Notes: generated from the letters alone by a model not told the origin. Positions 37,047 through 49,706 are shown, numbered from the stretch's first letter. The stretch is 64,000 bases of DNA from Sclerurus mexicanus (GCA_013396755.1 VWZF01005817.1:66588-130587), one strand, 5' to 3'. A program made the numbers and translations.

Positions 37047-38965
37047 ATTTGCAAAGGAGAGGTGTGTTCTCCACAGGGAGATAAGGAGTCTGTGTCATCG
37101 GAATCAGGAGCTGCTGTCCTAAGTATGTTGCATTTCTTTTGTTTTCCTGCTTAGACATACCCAAGATGAACTTGCAGTTTCTGAAAGTGCCACGTGACTC
37201 TTTTTTCCCCGTCCCAAATCTCCCGTTATCTGTTTTTCTTAGGCTCGGTTTAGCATTTTAGTCCATGTAATGCATATTTCCACTCTGAACATTCTTGCTG
37301 CTTAGATATGCCCCGGAATTAATGGCACTCTGCCAGCATCCTCTTTCAGAGGGGAAATGCACGGACACAAGAACTGTCTGACAGCGCTGAATAAATAAAT
37401 ATCACGGGATTTAGCAGAGCTTCAGGTGCTTTGGCTTTCTTTCTGAATAGGAGGGGAAGTAGAGATAGGCACTGCATTTTTGAGGGCATAAAGAAAAGGT
37501 CGGACTAATACCCACTCTTGGCCAATGTTCTGCAGGTGCTGTGAGGGTCCCCCTGCACCTCCAGGGCAAGGGCTTTGAGAGAGCTCCCTGCTGTCAGCTT
37601 AACAATGCTAAATACCCTTGGCAAGCAGTCAGGGGAGATGCTGAACTGGCTTCCTAGATTGTGGCTCAGCTCTTGTAGTCACAGAACTGTGTGCCTGCCC
37701 TTGCTTTTCATTTAGCTGTGCCTCAGGAACTCAGTGGAGTGTCGAGCACCAGGAGGGTTGAAGAGGAGAGCGTGTATGTGGGTGTACAGAGGATTCATGT
37801 TCTTGGGGAATTTGTCAGAACCTGGTTGGAATTCTGAGCCTCGCTTCACATAAAATCAATCCTAAAATGCTGAAGTGTGTGTTCAGAGTGCTGTCAGCTC
37901 TGTATGACTGAAAAATAGAAGTTTGCTGCTATTTAAAAGACCTCTTGCTGCTTCAGTTCCTTCCCAGCAGGTCTGTAGCACACTTGTTTGTTTGAGTTTC
38001 TCCTGAGGTATGAACGAAGTGCTTCCTCGGGTAAACCAAATAAAACCAAACATCTTGGCTTGAACATGGACTTGAAAAGTAAATAGGAAAAGGTGTGTGG
38101 GGAGGGTAATTTCCGCATCATATAGGAAGTACTTATATCTCCAGTGTATTTTCCAAGTGACAGCACAAAAACTGTACAGATTTGCCAGTGAATGTAAGGG
38201 GAGGGTCATTCTTGTTAACCGAGAAAACCAAAACAAATTGTCTGTTTTAAGCTAAGGATGGAAATATTTGTATTTTGTCGCTAAGTTTTTATGATGCTTC
38301 AGGTTGACACAGTTACCATCACTTTCCTTTCATTGGCTTCTCTGTTAAAACCTGTACACACACGGAAGGGAATACGTATTTTTTCTAAAGAATTAACTGC
38401 AGTGCCTGTGCCTGGCTGCCTTGGGGTGAGCTGCCGTAGCCCACAAGTGCCAAGCCAGCCAGCTGGGGTAGAAAACTCTGCTGTGGGGCAGGCCAGGGCC
38501 TTCCTTCAGGTACTGCAGGTGTGTGTGAGTCTTTGCTCCTGCTGGTGGAGGATGAGGAAGCACAGCAGACCGAGAACTTTACCAGCCTTAAATAGTGGTC
38601 TTAGTGCTGAGGGTTATACCACCTAGAAAGGAGAGCATTTCCTGATGGTGTCGTGTTGGCCTGGTTCCTTATTTCACTATAAGCCATACCTGGGGATGAA
38701 AAGAGTCTTAAATCTTGATTTCAATTATAGATGCTTCACAGCATGTTATTTCTATATCTGTTGGTTTCCTTATTTTTATGCACATACTGAAATGGACAGC
38801 TGACACGTATTTATTGAAGCAGAGCTGGATCCTTTATCTGATAATGAAAGATAAAGTAACTTAGAGACTCAACAGGTGGTTTTGGAGTTTCATGAAAGAG
38901 GCGGATTTGGAGATCTTATTGCAGCCTTTCAGTACTTAAAGGAGGCTTATGGGAATGATTGAGAC

Positions 38966-39257
38966 TTTTTGCAAGGGCCTGGAATGACAGGACAAGGGGG
39001 AATGGCTTCTCACTGCCAGAGGGCAGGGTTAGAGGGGATATTGGGAAGAAATTCTTGGCTGTGAGGGAGGGCAGGCCCTGGCACAGGTTGGGCAGAGAAG
39101 CTGTGGCTGCCCCATCCCTGGAAGTGTCCGAGGCCAGGTTGGACAGGGCTTGGAGCAACCTGGGCTGGTGAAAGGTGTCCCTACCCATGGCAGGGGGTGG
39201 GACTGGGTGGACTTTCAGGTCTCTTCCAAACCAAACCATCCTGTGGTTCTATGACTT
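38966..39257 (+). mobile_element. CR1 LINE fragment, 3' end
   Basis: Sense CR1: GGGCAGGCCCTGGCACAGG, then TTGGGCAGAGAAGCTGTGG, CTTGGAGCAACCTGGGCTGG, GGTGTCCCTACCCATGGCAG and a 3' end near TGTGGTTCTATGAC. It closely resembles the copies at 46938 (same strand) and 61312 (opposite strand), suggesting one subfamily. Confidence 0.9.
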
Positions 39258-40393
39258 ACGTAAACCCAGTCTGTTTTACAAGTGTAAAGCTTCACCTGAC
39301 TTAAGCAGGGCTTCCCTCAGGGCCGGGGTGCAAGTTAGACATCCCTAATCCTTTTTATTTAAGGGAAGCACGTCTGGCCTTTCCAGGGACAGTGGGATGT
39401 GGCTGGGGTCCAGGGTCCCAAATGTAAAACGGTGCCAGTGCTTCCAAGGAGCTAAAATGCTGTCAGCAGCACAGGGGCCTGAGGAGCCAGATTCCTTGTT
39501 CTGTGCTGGCAGCTCATGGAAAAACTGAGCTCAGTTGCTGGGTGGAGCTTTGCAGGGCAGCGCAGCCCTGCTTTGCTGGCCGGAGAAAAGCCGGTGCCAG
39601 GAAGGGATGAGTGTCCGTGGGTGAAGCAACCTGTGTGAGCTTGGGTGGTTCTCCCTGCCCTGGTGCTTTCCTGCCCCACCTCTGGTGTGTGCACTTGGGG
39701 TGAAGTCAGGGGCAACCGGGGGCTGATTTGGAATGTAGAGGTGGCACTGGTTCTTGTGGAGCCAGGGTTTCTGTTCTGACCATGCCTTGAATGGTCATTG
39801 TCCCATTTTAGTGCCTTTTGAAACCTCTTTCGTCCTTCTGTGGTTTTGGCTCATCCAACTCATCACAAGAAACCTTTTGAAATGCAGGATGTCCTTTTTT
39901 TTTTTGGCCAGCCACTGTTCCTGTTTGTGCTTCTGCAATATGGTCAGGCCTCGATTAGATGCTTGTTAAAATGATTATTCTTGCTTAGCGTGCAATGCCA
40001 TTTTGTAAAGAATAAAACGAACACCAGCGTGGATAGCTTGTTTCAGGCTCGGCTCTACACCACCCACCCCACCATGGCGATATAATTGCAGCAATTAACA
40101 GCGATTAGTTGGTTTACTTCTGCACGGGATGTGTATTTATAAGCATCATCTGTCCTGGGTGCGATGTGATGCGCGGATACCCCCGCCTGCAGGGCGGGCG
40201 TGCTCGGGCTCCTCGGCATGTTCCGGGGGTGCCTGCCTTCCCCGGGATCCAGAGGAAGTCGGTGAGGCTCGGAGCCGCTCTCGGTGATGGCATTCTGGAG
40301 GTAGAAGCCCCGGTGGGAGTGTCGGCAGGTGCGCCCGGAGCGCTGGGTCCAGCCCCGTGCGGGCGAGCGCAGCGCCCGCTCCGCCCCCGGGCC

Positions 40394-40401
40394 GGGCGGG
40401 G
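40394..40401. promoter_or_regulatory. GC box (Sp1-type)
   Basis: GGGCGGGG, 43 bp upstream of the exon 1b ATG. A CCGCCCCC box in opposite orientation lies at 40381-40388. Confidence 0.55.
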
Positions 40402-40442
40402 ACAGAGGGACAGACCGGGACAGACGGACAGACCGGGACAGC
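40401..40442 (+). repeat. Short tandem repeat of GACAGACCGG-like units in the exon 1b leader
   Basis: About four degenerate 8-10 bp units (GACAGAGG, GACAGACCGG, GACAGACG, GACAGACCGG) running directly up to the exon 1b start codon. Both LRRFIP1 first exons thus carry a tandem repeat just before their ATG, though of unrelated sequence. Confidence 0.75.
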
Positions 40443-40443
40443 C

Positions 40444-40488
40444 ATGGAGGTGGTCACGGACTGCCTCAGCCCGGCCGCCCAGCAGCAG
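40444..40488 (+). CDS. LRRFIP1: LRRFIP1 exon 1b (coding part), promoter P2 isoforms
   Basis: Fifteen codons, MEVVTDCLSPAAQQQ, ending CAG|GTAAGG, a strong donor, in phase 0. The motif DCLSP followed by a Gln-rich end and then AEARLAAKR matches the second class of vertebrate LRRFIP1 N-termini. The ATG has G at -3 and G at +4. The frame is open upstream to about 40357 but holds no earlier ATG. Splicing to exon 2 skips only 5.4 kb. This exon lacks the basic RKRLPNRER stretch of exon 1a, so the two isoform classes differ in N-terminal charge. Confidence 0.9.
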
Positions 40489-43400
40489 GTAAGGCTGCGG
40501 GGGCACAGCCCCAGCCCCAGCCCCACGAGGTGGCCGAGCGCGCCCAGGGTTGCTTTTACGAGCCGTGGGCTGCTCGCAGCGTGCTCCGGGAACCTGCTGA
40601 GTGGCTTCCGAACAGTGTCAGGACGGCCCCCGTGTGACTGTCAGGTGGTGGTGGGTGGGTTTGTCATCCCCGCGCACGGAGCTGTCACTCGGGCTCGCCG
40701 CATGGAGGGAGGGGAGCTGGCAGGCGCTGGCACCTGGTTGTTAGCAGGGAATCCTTAAGTTTATGTGTAAGCTAAGGTTCATCAGCCTGCTGCCTTTTAA
40801 TGGTGATTTGCGTGTAGGAGAAAGGTGAGGAGTGAAGCAGGATGTGGACTTAGCGAGCCGTGTGTGATTCACAGGCTCATTATCTTATGAGCAAGTGGTG
40901 CAAAGTGTGTTTGTGTTTATAACTCAGATGCAAAAAATGCCTGGTAGTTATGCTGGTTTGACCTCTAAGCATAGAAGTCATCATAGGTGCTTGTTTCAAT
41001 GCTAAACAGCGTGTGATAACTCACCGTGACCGTTCAGGTCGCTTGTTGCTCAAGTAGAGATGGAAAAAACATCGCCATGGGTTAGCACTGGTTCTGCCTG
41101 GTAGCTGTGTAGGTCAGCTGTGTTACAGGAATATTGCAAATCACGTGTTCCTTGTCTAAACAGACTCTTAAGTGATGTAGAAGTGCAGCAAACCTTATCA
41201 GATTTTTGTATGATAAAGTATAACTTGGATAAATAGAATGAGCAGTTGTGTAACACCCGAGGAAAAGCCTTTGCATGGCGAACACTGGAATGGGACAACA
41301 TCCGTCATGACAAATTACGCTGGCCCCAAAAGTGACTGGCTGGCTGTATCTTAAGCACGTTGGCAAGGAGTTTTAAATCAGCCTGAGAATAGTTATTGCA
41401 GAAATACATAAGAGTGGTTGTGTACAGCGAGCAGGTGTAATTTAGTCAGGCAGACTTGTGTTTTAAAGCTTCTCTGGCAGTGGGATCAGAGAGCTTTTCG
41501 GAGTGTGGTTTGGTGCTGGCAAACTAACACTTCAGTCTTCCACAAAAAAAACATGATACTGACTTCGATTACTGTTCTTAGAAACAGGTAATTTTGTTCC
41601 ACTGGAATTAAGGGGTGCTTTGTATAGATGGAAAACTCTCACACATGTAACTATGTGGCAAGTCAACATAGTCATTTTTCAAAAAAGCAGCCCAACTTCC
41701 TGTCTTTGTTGGCTGTTCTTGGGGCTGCCAGGCGAACAATGAACCCCTGGCCATTTCAGAAGGGAAGAGCTCCGAGAGCACACACCTTCAGGATGTGTGT
41801 CACTGGCCTCTACCTTACCGAGTCACCTCGATAATTCTCTCATCGAAATGATAATGACCACGCAGCTTCCCCGAGCTCTGCACTCAGGATTGGGAAGCCG
41901 TCGCTTCCATCACCGTTGTACTTTATGCCCCGGCCAGGGGTGCAAGCCAGACCTTGCCTTGTCTCCAGGAGTGATGTTTAAAAAGGGGGCGTGTAGGGGG
42001 TGACTCCTCAGCAGTTGCACATCTTGTGCTCACATCTCTCCCCACTGCTGCAGGCAGCAGAAGACGCTTCTTGCACTTTCCAGCTGCTGCCCACATCTGG
42101 TTTTATTCACACGTGGTCATGCTTCAGTAGTGAACCAGGTTGCAACCTGCTTGGTTTTGTCCTGTTCAGAGCTAAATACACTGCACTCCTTTAAGGTGAG
42201 CCAAAGCTGTGCTGCTGCACAGGACTGGATATGTATTTTCAAGCTGAAGTGACCCTTAAGCAGGAGCATCGAGTGCTGAGCAAGTAGATCAGCTAAAGCA
42301 AGGAGTGTTTTGCAGTTCAGCAGTACACTCATTTCAGGGCTTAGTGCCTGTAAATCAGTCTGAGCAACTGCAGTAAAACCGCAAAATTCAGTGTGTATGT
42401 TTGCAGTATTTGAGCGAATTGCCTAAATGATTTTTCAGCTGGGGCACAGTTCCATGTTCACCTCAGCACTGTGGTTGCCGTCTCCTCTTGCTTTGCCCAT
42501 GGGGCTTTAGGAGGTGTTTTTTGGTATGATGTGCTCAGTAAGGCTGAAGTTCTTCTTGTCAGATGAGCAATACCTCATAAAAGGGAAGTTTCAAAAGCTT
42601 TGTAAAGAGTGCAGTTAGGCTTCATATTTTTATTCTTCTGTTTTGGCCAGTGGTCTGTCACTTTTGATTGAGGCCTGTATTGCTTGTGGAGTCACTAGTG
42701 AATTTTAGGTGATTTTAAGATCTCTTCCTTGAGTCTTAGTGATTTTTAATATTTTTTTTTGAATGCTGAGGAGTTATTTATGCCTTAGGCAACCTAAAGA
42801 CTTTGTTTTAGCTTTTGTAGTTTGAATTTCAGAAGCCTGTGTGAGTTTTGGGGTGGTTTTACAATGTTCAGCAGTGTCTCTTGCAGGCTGTGGAGTCTTT
42901 CTCTCCTACTGCCCTTAAGAGGTTTCTTGAGTCTGAGCTCTCACAAGTGCTTGGGCTGGATGAAGGCCAAAGTCAGCCTGTTTTGGTTTGGTCAGCACAG
43001 AGAGAGAAATGTAAAGTTAAAGTTGCTGTTTGCAGGGTGTGCAAGGAATCAAGATATTTATAGCACAGAACAGAGTCCAAGAGTTTCAAAGAGCGTGGTT
43101 TGGTGAACTTGAATGAGTTTAGTCACGCCCCAAAACCCTTTGGGGTAGAATGACCTGTTTCTTGCAAACCACCTTTGCCCACCACGAATGAACTGGTGTT
43201 TTGTCAGGAACCACAACCAAGAAGAACAGTTGTGTGAATGGCACCCAGATACCCTTGAGAACACGTTTTAAAGTGTCGCAGCCCAGGTCACTTCATGTTT
43301 GATGCAGAACACCAGACCTTAAGGTGCAGCAGCCTTCTGACAGACAAGGTGGGATTACTAAGGAGCCAAGAGGAGTTCTGACATGATTTTGGTGGGGGTT

Positions 43401-45920
43401 ATTCACTGTGAGGATGGTCAGGCATCGAAACAGGAGCCTGGGGAGGCTCTGGAGCCACCAAACCTATAGTTTTTCAGGAGCTACCTGGGCAAAGCGCCAA
43501 GCAACATAATGTGAGTTTGATGCTCGCCCTGCTTTGAGCAGGAGGGTGGACTGGAGACCTTTGGAGGTCCCTTCCAGCCCAGACAATTCTGTAATTATCT
43601 GTTCTGACACGATAAAAAACGCATTGCCTTAAAATATTAGTGTTCAGGGTGGAATAACAATTTGTTGAGTTCTTACAAAGCTACCAGTACGTGCTAACAG
43701 CACATTTTCCCCTTAAAGTTCAAGGATCCAAAATGCAGTTTCTGTTGTTTTGTTCAGAGATACTTAATGCTGAAGAGCCATGTGGTCATGGAAAGAAAAA
43801 GGTCATAAATAAACAGTGTGCTTGTTCCAAGATGTAAACCACTGTTAGTCAGAGGGGCTAAGTGAAAATGTGTTTTTCTTCTTACAAGGTTTGCATATTG
43901 GCTTTTAATGGAGAGGTGAAGGACTGCATAGGTGAAACAGAATTAATTAGAAATGCCCCAGGGATTGGCACTTAAAATTTAAATGTATCCTAATAAATGG
44001 CAAGTTACATGTGTGATATTACACAAAGTAAAATTAATGCAACTTGCTGGAGTTGGTATCAGTAATCAGGGAACTGATGAGCCTTGTTTTCAGGGAGGCA
44101 CGAAAATAACTGGCTAAATTTTTGATTTTTATTCCTATTTTTCAAGTTGCTTCTGGAGAATATATCATTCTGCAACATAGCTAGGCAGTGTGGAAATCCT
44201 TTAGCCCTTATCATACAAGGAAAAGAAGGGGAAATACATATACTTTTCTGTGGTACAACATCTGAATTTTACATACAGGCATCCAGTTGTCATGTGAAAG
44301 CTCAGCTGGTTATTGAAATTCATGAGGATGACATCTCCAATGATGTTGTTCTCTCAGGGGGAAGTTTGAGGTACCCAGCCTGTACTGTTTGGTGTGTTTT
44401 GCTTAGGGAGACTTTAGTTCCCTTTGTTTTCCATAAGGGAAAGATAGTTTGTGCTGCTGTTATTCTCCACCTGTATCAGGTGCTGTTTGCAAGTGCTACA
44501 GTTTGATTTTAAATCAACAGAAAGGGATCACGTCACCTTGATACCATACTTGTTTGCGGAGCGGTGATTTCTTGCCTTCAGCACACATCTCAGGGCATAT
44601 TTAGATAGTGGGTGTCATAAACAATTTCAAACACTGCAGGTGGATCGTAACACTGCCTGGCACGGATTCCACCAAGGGTTTGCCCAGCAGCAGGACTGGG
44701 GTGTGGGTGCTTTGGTTTTTTTTGACAGTGTCAGGTTGGGAAGTGCTGTTGAAAACACTTTTGTGAATACATGCCTGCACCCTGGAGCCTGCCATCACCT
44801 GGCTCCATAAGGAATGGATGATGAGAGGGGGCAGTTTTGGGTGCTGATGTGAAGGGTGTGCCCCTGGTATGACTGTGTGTCCATGCCAGGGCCAGTTACC
44901 TCGAAATTCAAGCAATGAACTCACGGGAGAGCAGTGGTTTCTGGTTTTCCTTCTGTTCAGAAGCACCAGTGAAAACGACAGCATTCTGATTTCTCTGTGT
45001 GCTTGACTTTGATATTGCTGCAGTGTTTTATGTAAATTGGATGCTGTACTTACAGTGGAAGGTTTCAGAAGCAGAGGGGTTGGGTGACTGGCTGAGTGAT
45101 GCCCTTGGCTCCCTGCTGAGCTGTCCTGAATTCCACTGGGTGAACTGCTCACAGTTGTGTACTGTACCAAGCCTGAACTAATGTCACGTTTTTCTCTCTC
45201 AGACCTACTGGCTTTGCCTGGGATTTCAAGCAGAATATTAAAAATGTTACTGCAATGTATAGCATGTTCCAGCACTTCCAACAGGGCTGAAGTGAGGAAG
45301 CACCTGCTCTTGTCAGAATTCCACTCCATGGAGGTTTGGACTGGAATACGGAGTTCTGGAGACTTAAAATTGAGTTAGTGCACCTTCTCAGGTTCCCTGC
45401 CCTCCATCATTTCAGCCTTAGCTGTGCACAGTCCTTCTGAACAGTGGTGTTTACTCAGCTCCTGTGCCCAGGTGTGTGTGTGCACAGTGTCAGTGGTAAG
45501 GAAAAATGGCACATAATGTGTTTGCTGCTGGTCAAATTAATTCATCAGTAAAAAAATAATCCACACCCCAGGGGAGGAAATAATAAAAACACCCAAAACA
45601 GAAAGAGCAAAACCTGTCTTTCTTAAGTAAATCTTCCTGTTTCCTCTCTAGCCACACAGATAGTAATTAAAGAGACACAGGGCACTTCTAAACACAAGTG
45701 CTAAGGAGGGCTGTGCCTGCACAGGGCGGTATTACCTACCTGCGAAGATAACAAGTTACAGAAGGCAGGGCCATTACTTGCAATAGGGAATTAACTCCTA
45801 CAGATGTGTTTACAGTCTTGCCGAGTCAAGTCTTCTCATTTCATGCCCTGCTTAACAAGTGTGTTTGGGGTTGGATTGTCCAGCTTCCATTTCATTCCAT
45901 TCCTGTGTTCCCATCTGCAG
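40489..45920 (+). other. LRRFIP1: Intron 1 of the P2 transcript
   Basis: A 5.4-kb intron shared with the 3' part of the P1 intron. Apart from the CR1 piece at 43390-43600 it holds nothing I recognise. The longest chance frame is a 242-codon one on the - strand (44601-45329). Confidence 0.85.
43390..43600 (+). mobile_element. Diverged CR1 LINE fragment, 3' end
   Basis: It reads GAGCCTGGGGAGGCTCTGGA, then GCAGGAGGGTGGACTGGAGACC and GGAGGTCCCTTCCAGCCCAG, ending near ATTCTGTAATTAT. This fits an older CR1 subfamily in sense orientation. The 5' limit is uncertain because of decay. Confidence 0.75.
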
Positions 45921-46007
45921 GCAGAGGCGAGGCTTGCGGCGAAGCGAGCGGCGCGGGCAGAGGCACGGGAGATCCGAATGAAAGAACTGGAGAGACAGCA
46001 GAAGGAG
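45921..46007 (+). CDS. LRRFIP1: LRRFIP1 exon 2 (first common exon)
   Basis: A 29-codon exon reading [15 protein letters not shown], then [14 protein letters not shown], the highly conserved basic/acidic heptad-like helix at the start of the LRRFIP family domain (Pfam LRRFIP, formerly DUF2051). The acceptor CCCATCTGCAG|GCA has a good pyrimidine tract and the donor is GAG|GTAAGG. Phase is 0 on both sides. REIRMKELE, rather than the RDIRMRELE I associate with LRRFIP2, supports LRRFIP1. The Ala/Arg/Glu pattern predicts a continuous charged alpha-helix. Confidence 0.97.
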
Positions 46008-46937
46008 GTAAGGTTAAGGCTTTGGGGGGTGTTTGTGCCATATCCAGGGAAGAAGATGATCAGAGGTCCTGAAAGAGAGGGTTAATGCATGTTTTGTTGA
46101 AACACAAATAGTCGTTGTGGAACGAATGTTGATCATAGGACAGCCTGGAAAAAGTACGGATCGTGGCAAGGATTTTATCTTGCCAAAGCCAGTGTAATTA
46201 TTCACAGAAAATACTGGTGGTTAGTAATTATTGTTTAATATTGAACTTTGAAAGTATGCAGCTTCTTTGTGTGTGCTTTGGGGGTGGTGGATTCTTATCA
46301 CTTCGTTAGAAATCTGATGAATGTGGAAGACTCCTGGCCTCTGTATAACTCCACTGTAAGTTGTTCTGTTGTGAAGCTGATATCGTGCTCTCCCTCAGTT
46401 TGTAAAAAGGTTTGTCTGCTGTTGGCAGGAGCAATGACAGAAACTGAACTTGGCAAAGCATTACCTTCTCCAAAGAGCTTGGATTAAATGCCTGGTGTAG
46501 TCTCTCCCAGTTTCTGGAAGAGCTGGTTGTTTGATACCACCAGCAGAGTTCCTGTGCCTCTACCTGTCAGCATGTGGGAGGTCAGAGGCTTCCAGCATAG
46601 GAATGATCTTAAAGACCCAAAAGCCTGTTCTGTTCTTGCTGTTTGGCAAGCAGGAACTGTACTCAATGTCACTGCTACAAGAAACTGGGAGCAGCATTTG
46701 TTTAGAAGCTAAACTGGTGCTATTGGAGCAGGGCTGCAAGTATGGCTTTGGCGCAGGTGAACTGAACCAGAAAGTCTTAAAGCTTGTATTTGGTGATGTT
46801 CATTCAGTGAAACAGCAGAGTAGGCTTTACGTGGATACAGCAATCACAGTTTAATATTTTCAAGGGATTTTTGAGGGAAAAGGAAATAGTAAGGTGTCTG
46901 GGGTCAGGGCGTGGAAATACACAGTAAGAATAAATGT

Positions 46938-47224
46938 ACAAGAGCATGGAGTGACAGGGCAAGGGGGAATGGCTTTCCACTGAAAGAGAGGAGGTGAGAT
47001 ACTAGGAAGGAATCCTTCCCTGTGAGGGTGGGCAGGCCCTGGCACAGGTTGGGCAGAGAAGCTCTGGCAGCCCCATCCCTGGAAGTGTCCAAGGCCAGGT
47101 TGGACAGGGCCTGGAGCAACCTGGGCTGGTGGAAGGTGTCCCTGCCCATGTCAGGGCATTGGGAATGAGATGAGCTTTAAGGTATCTTCCAACTTGGGCC
47201 ATTCTGTAGTTCAGTGATTCTACC
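46938..47224 (+). mobile_element. CR1 LINE fragment, 3' end
   Basis: Sense CR1 with AGTGACAGGGCAAGGGGGAA, GGCAGGCCCTGGCACAGG, GGAAGTGTCCAAGGCCAGG, GGTGTCCCTGCCCATGTCAG and a terminal CAGTGATTCTACC. Among the better preserved copies in the window. Confidence 0.9.
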
Positions 47225-49104
47225 TCTGTGCTTTAGGGTGCAGAGAAGGATTGAGCTGAGCTTTTCAGCAGTGAATCAGGATGTGACAGCAGGGTATGGA
47301 TCAGGGTGTGATGGCAGAGCAGTGTCAGTGCAGGCTGCAGCAACCAGCCCGCAAAAGAAGCGCTTGAGCAGTTTGCCCAACACTCAGCTTTTGGAGCGTC
47401 TCATGCAGGTGAGGCATGTCTGGATATGTCTCAGCACCCTATGGCCACGGCAGGGCTTGAGGTACCTGCAAACACAGCAGCAGTGAGAGCTGTGGGGCAG
47501 CCTTGCCGCAGACACAGAGCTCGTGGAAGAGAGGAGCCCTTTTCCTGCTGCAGTTGCCACTTTCTGAAGGATGTTCCTTTCAAGCCGGCCCGTGGCTGGG
47601 AGGTCTAAGTGTTGGCACTGCTAAGCTGCTGACAGCCTGGTGGGACTTGCCAAGCAGCCCGGGGGAGGGTGGTGGTAAACAAGCACCAGGTGTTTTGTTT
47701 GGGCAGGAAAGTAAATACCAGTGTCATGGCAGCTGACACCATCTAATTTACAGGTAAGTTTAGTGGAGCTGATGACCCCTTTGAAGATTAAAAGCTGATG
47801 CTGCAAAGGGTGTCCTACTAAACTGAAGTTTTGGTATGAAAGCTAAAGCTGGTGTGCGTGCTCCTGCAGTTAATTACTGAGGAACTCGTGTTCTGAAAAT
47901 CAGTGACAAATTTGGTATAGATAGAAATTGAATAGGACAGGATGTCTCTCTGAAATGCCATGTTCATTGAAGGCTCAACGAGATACTCACATCAGTCTGC
48001 TTTGTAATGCAGTGGCATAAATGACATCATACGACTACACATTTATTTCATATTTTACAAGCTTGGAGATTCTGTAACTTTTTGAAACGGCTTAATCTCG
48101 GCCCCCAAGTGCCAGGTAGAGCTAGTAAGGATTGACTGCAGGAAGTTTTTCATTGCCACGACTATCCTGCAGATAAAATAAAAGATACATACAGAAAATC
48201 TCAAGCACTGATCAACATAAGAGATTTGGTGCCTTCCCCTTCCTTGGAGGGCAACCTACTGTAACACTGGTGTCTGTGCAGCTTGGGCTCTGCCATCTTC
48301 ATTTCCCTTTGCACACTTTTCAGAGGCACGAAGAGCACTTTTCCACTATTGCCATGTTAAATAACCAGAAATTAAAGCACTTGCTTTACTACTTCAGAAA
48401 CCATTTTAAAGCCAGCTTTGGCAGTTAAAAAGTAATAAATAAATTTATTGCATGTGTGTGTAGTTGTTCATGGTTAAAGCACTGTACATGCCCTGGCAGG
48501 CTTTCCTATGGAGCATGGATTACTTGAAAATATATTTATATTGATGGTCTGGTTTAAAAGTTTCCAGGTTCTACCATTAGAGTCTATAACCCTGGCAGTG
48601 AAGCAGAGTGTTTTAATGATTTGGATTTGGAAATTGGCTCCTCTCCTGCCCACTGCTTAGTATGAATGACCTCTCTTAATCTTGTGCTTCATTTTCCTCA
48701 TTTTAAAAGAACCGGGTGACTTTTGCATCATGAGTCTGCACATGATGGAGAAATTACGTAGCAGAAAAAGATGTCCTTTTGGCAGAAAACACCCAAGTGC
48801 AGGGTGAGATGTGGGAAGAGTTCCTGTGCAAGGCTGCAGCTGGTCGCTGTGGTGGAGCAGGATTGCAGGTGTGTCCCAGTGGTGGTGTTGTGGCATCACC
48901 TCTGGCACCACCTCATGCCAGGCAGCAGAAAGAAGGATAAGTCTGCCAGTGGTTTGGGTTCCTTGTTTTGGTTTATTTGGGGTTATTTTCTCCAGGGAAA
49001 GGGAGGTAAGGAGGAGAGCATGAGCACAAGTTTATAGTAAGGTATCAAGCAGGTAGATGAGAAGTGTTTTCTGAAAGAAGGAAAGTAAGCACAAGAATCA
49101 TGAT

Positions 49105-49706
49105 TTGATCACATAATTCCAGAATGGTTTGCATTAGAAGGGACTTTAAAGCTCATCCCATCCCGCCCCCTGCCATGGGCAGGGACACCTTCCACTAGCC
49201 CAGGTTGCTCCAAGCCCCGTCCAGCCTGGCCTTGGACACTTCCAGGGATGGGGCAGCCACAGCTTCTCTGGGCAGCCTGTGCCAGGGCCTGCCCACCCTC
49301 CCAGGGAGGAACCTCTTCCTAATATCTAATCTAACCCTGCCAACTGTCAATTTGAATCCATTCCTCTTTGTCCTGCCACTCCAGGCCCTTGTAAATAGTC
49401 TCTCTCCATCTTTCCTGTAGGTCCCTTCAGGTCCTGGAAGGCTGCAATTATGTCACCCTGGAGTTTCTCTTCTCCAGGCTGAACAATCCCAATTCTCAGA
49501 CTTTCCTCAAAGCAGAGCTGCTCCATCCCTCTGATCATCTTGGTGCCTCCTCTGGATTTGCTCCAACAGCTCCATGTCCTTCCTGTGCTGGGCTCCCAGG
49601 GCTGGAGCAGCTCTGCAGGTGGGGTCTCATCTGAGTGGGGCAGAGGGACAGAATCTGCCCGTCCCGTGTGCTGTGGGATCAGCCCAGCTCATGGTTGGCT
49701 TTCCTA
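49105..49706 (-). mobile_element. CR1 LINE fragment, longest recognisable 3' piece (about 600 bp)
   Basis: The + strand starts near ATAATTCCAGAATGG and runs through CCATGGGCAGGGACACC, CTTGGACACTTCCAGGGATG, CTTGTAAATAGTCTCTCTCC, CTCCAGGCTGAACAATCCC, CTCTGATCATCTTGGTGCC and CAGGTGGGGTCTCATCTGAG. This extends further into the element than any other 3' copy here. All frames are broken. Confidence 0.92.

Larger units (their letters stand above)
40150..40720 (+). promoter_or_regulatory. LRRFIP1: CpG-island promoter P2 of LRRFIP1 (approximate limits)
   Basis: A second dense CpG block, with no TATA box seen, containing GC boxes (40381-40388 and 40394-40401) directly upstream of exon 1b. It drives the short-first-exon isoform class by inference. 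A five-codon upstream ORF (ATG at 40287, stop TAG at 40302-40304) in good context would be in the leader if transcription starts upstream of it; no other ATG lies between it and 40444. Confidence 0.75.
667..45920 (+). other. LRRFIP1: Intron 1 of the P1 transcript (about 45 kb)
   Basis: It runs from the GTGAGC donor of exon 1a to the polypyrimidine/CTGCAG acceptor of exon 2 and contains the second promoter and exon 1b. Unexplained intronic stretches where I see no gene are 1653-3690, 3931-18676, 18925-23574, 24111-27727, 28394-30229, 31041-36449, 36541-38965 and 39258-40149. They are mostly AT-rich with T-rich runs, scattered stop codons and only short chance ORFs. A small CpG-enriched patch lies around 19340-19560. 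Other contents are listed separately. Confidence 0.85.

Noticed and set aside
38916..39239. 107-codon antisense ORF, with near-identical peptides at 46904, 49205 and 61334
   Set aside because: The repeated protein is just the CR1 3' untranslated region read in one frame, not a gene family.
40109..40526. Long frames of 126-130 codons on both strands over promoter P2
   Set aside because: GC-rich island composition. The only recognised peptide is MEVVTDCLSPAAQQQ in exon 1b.
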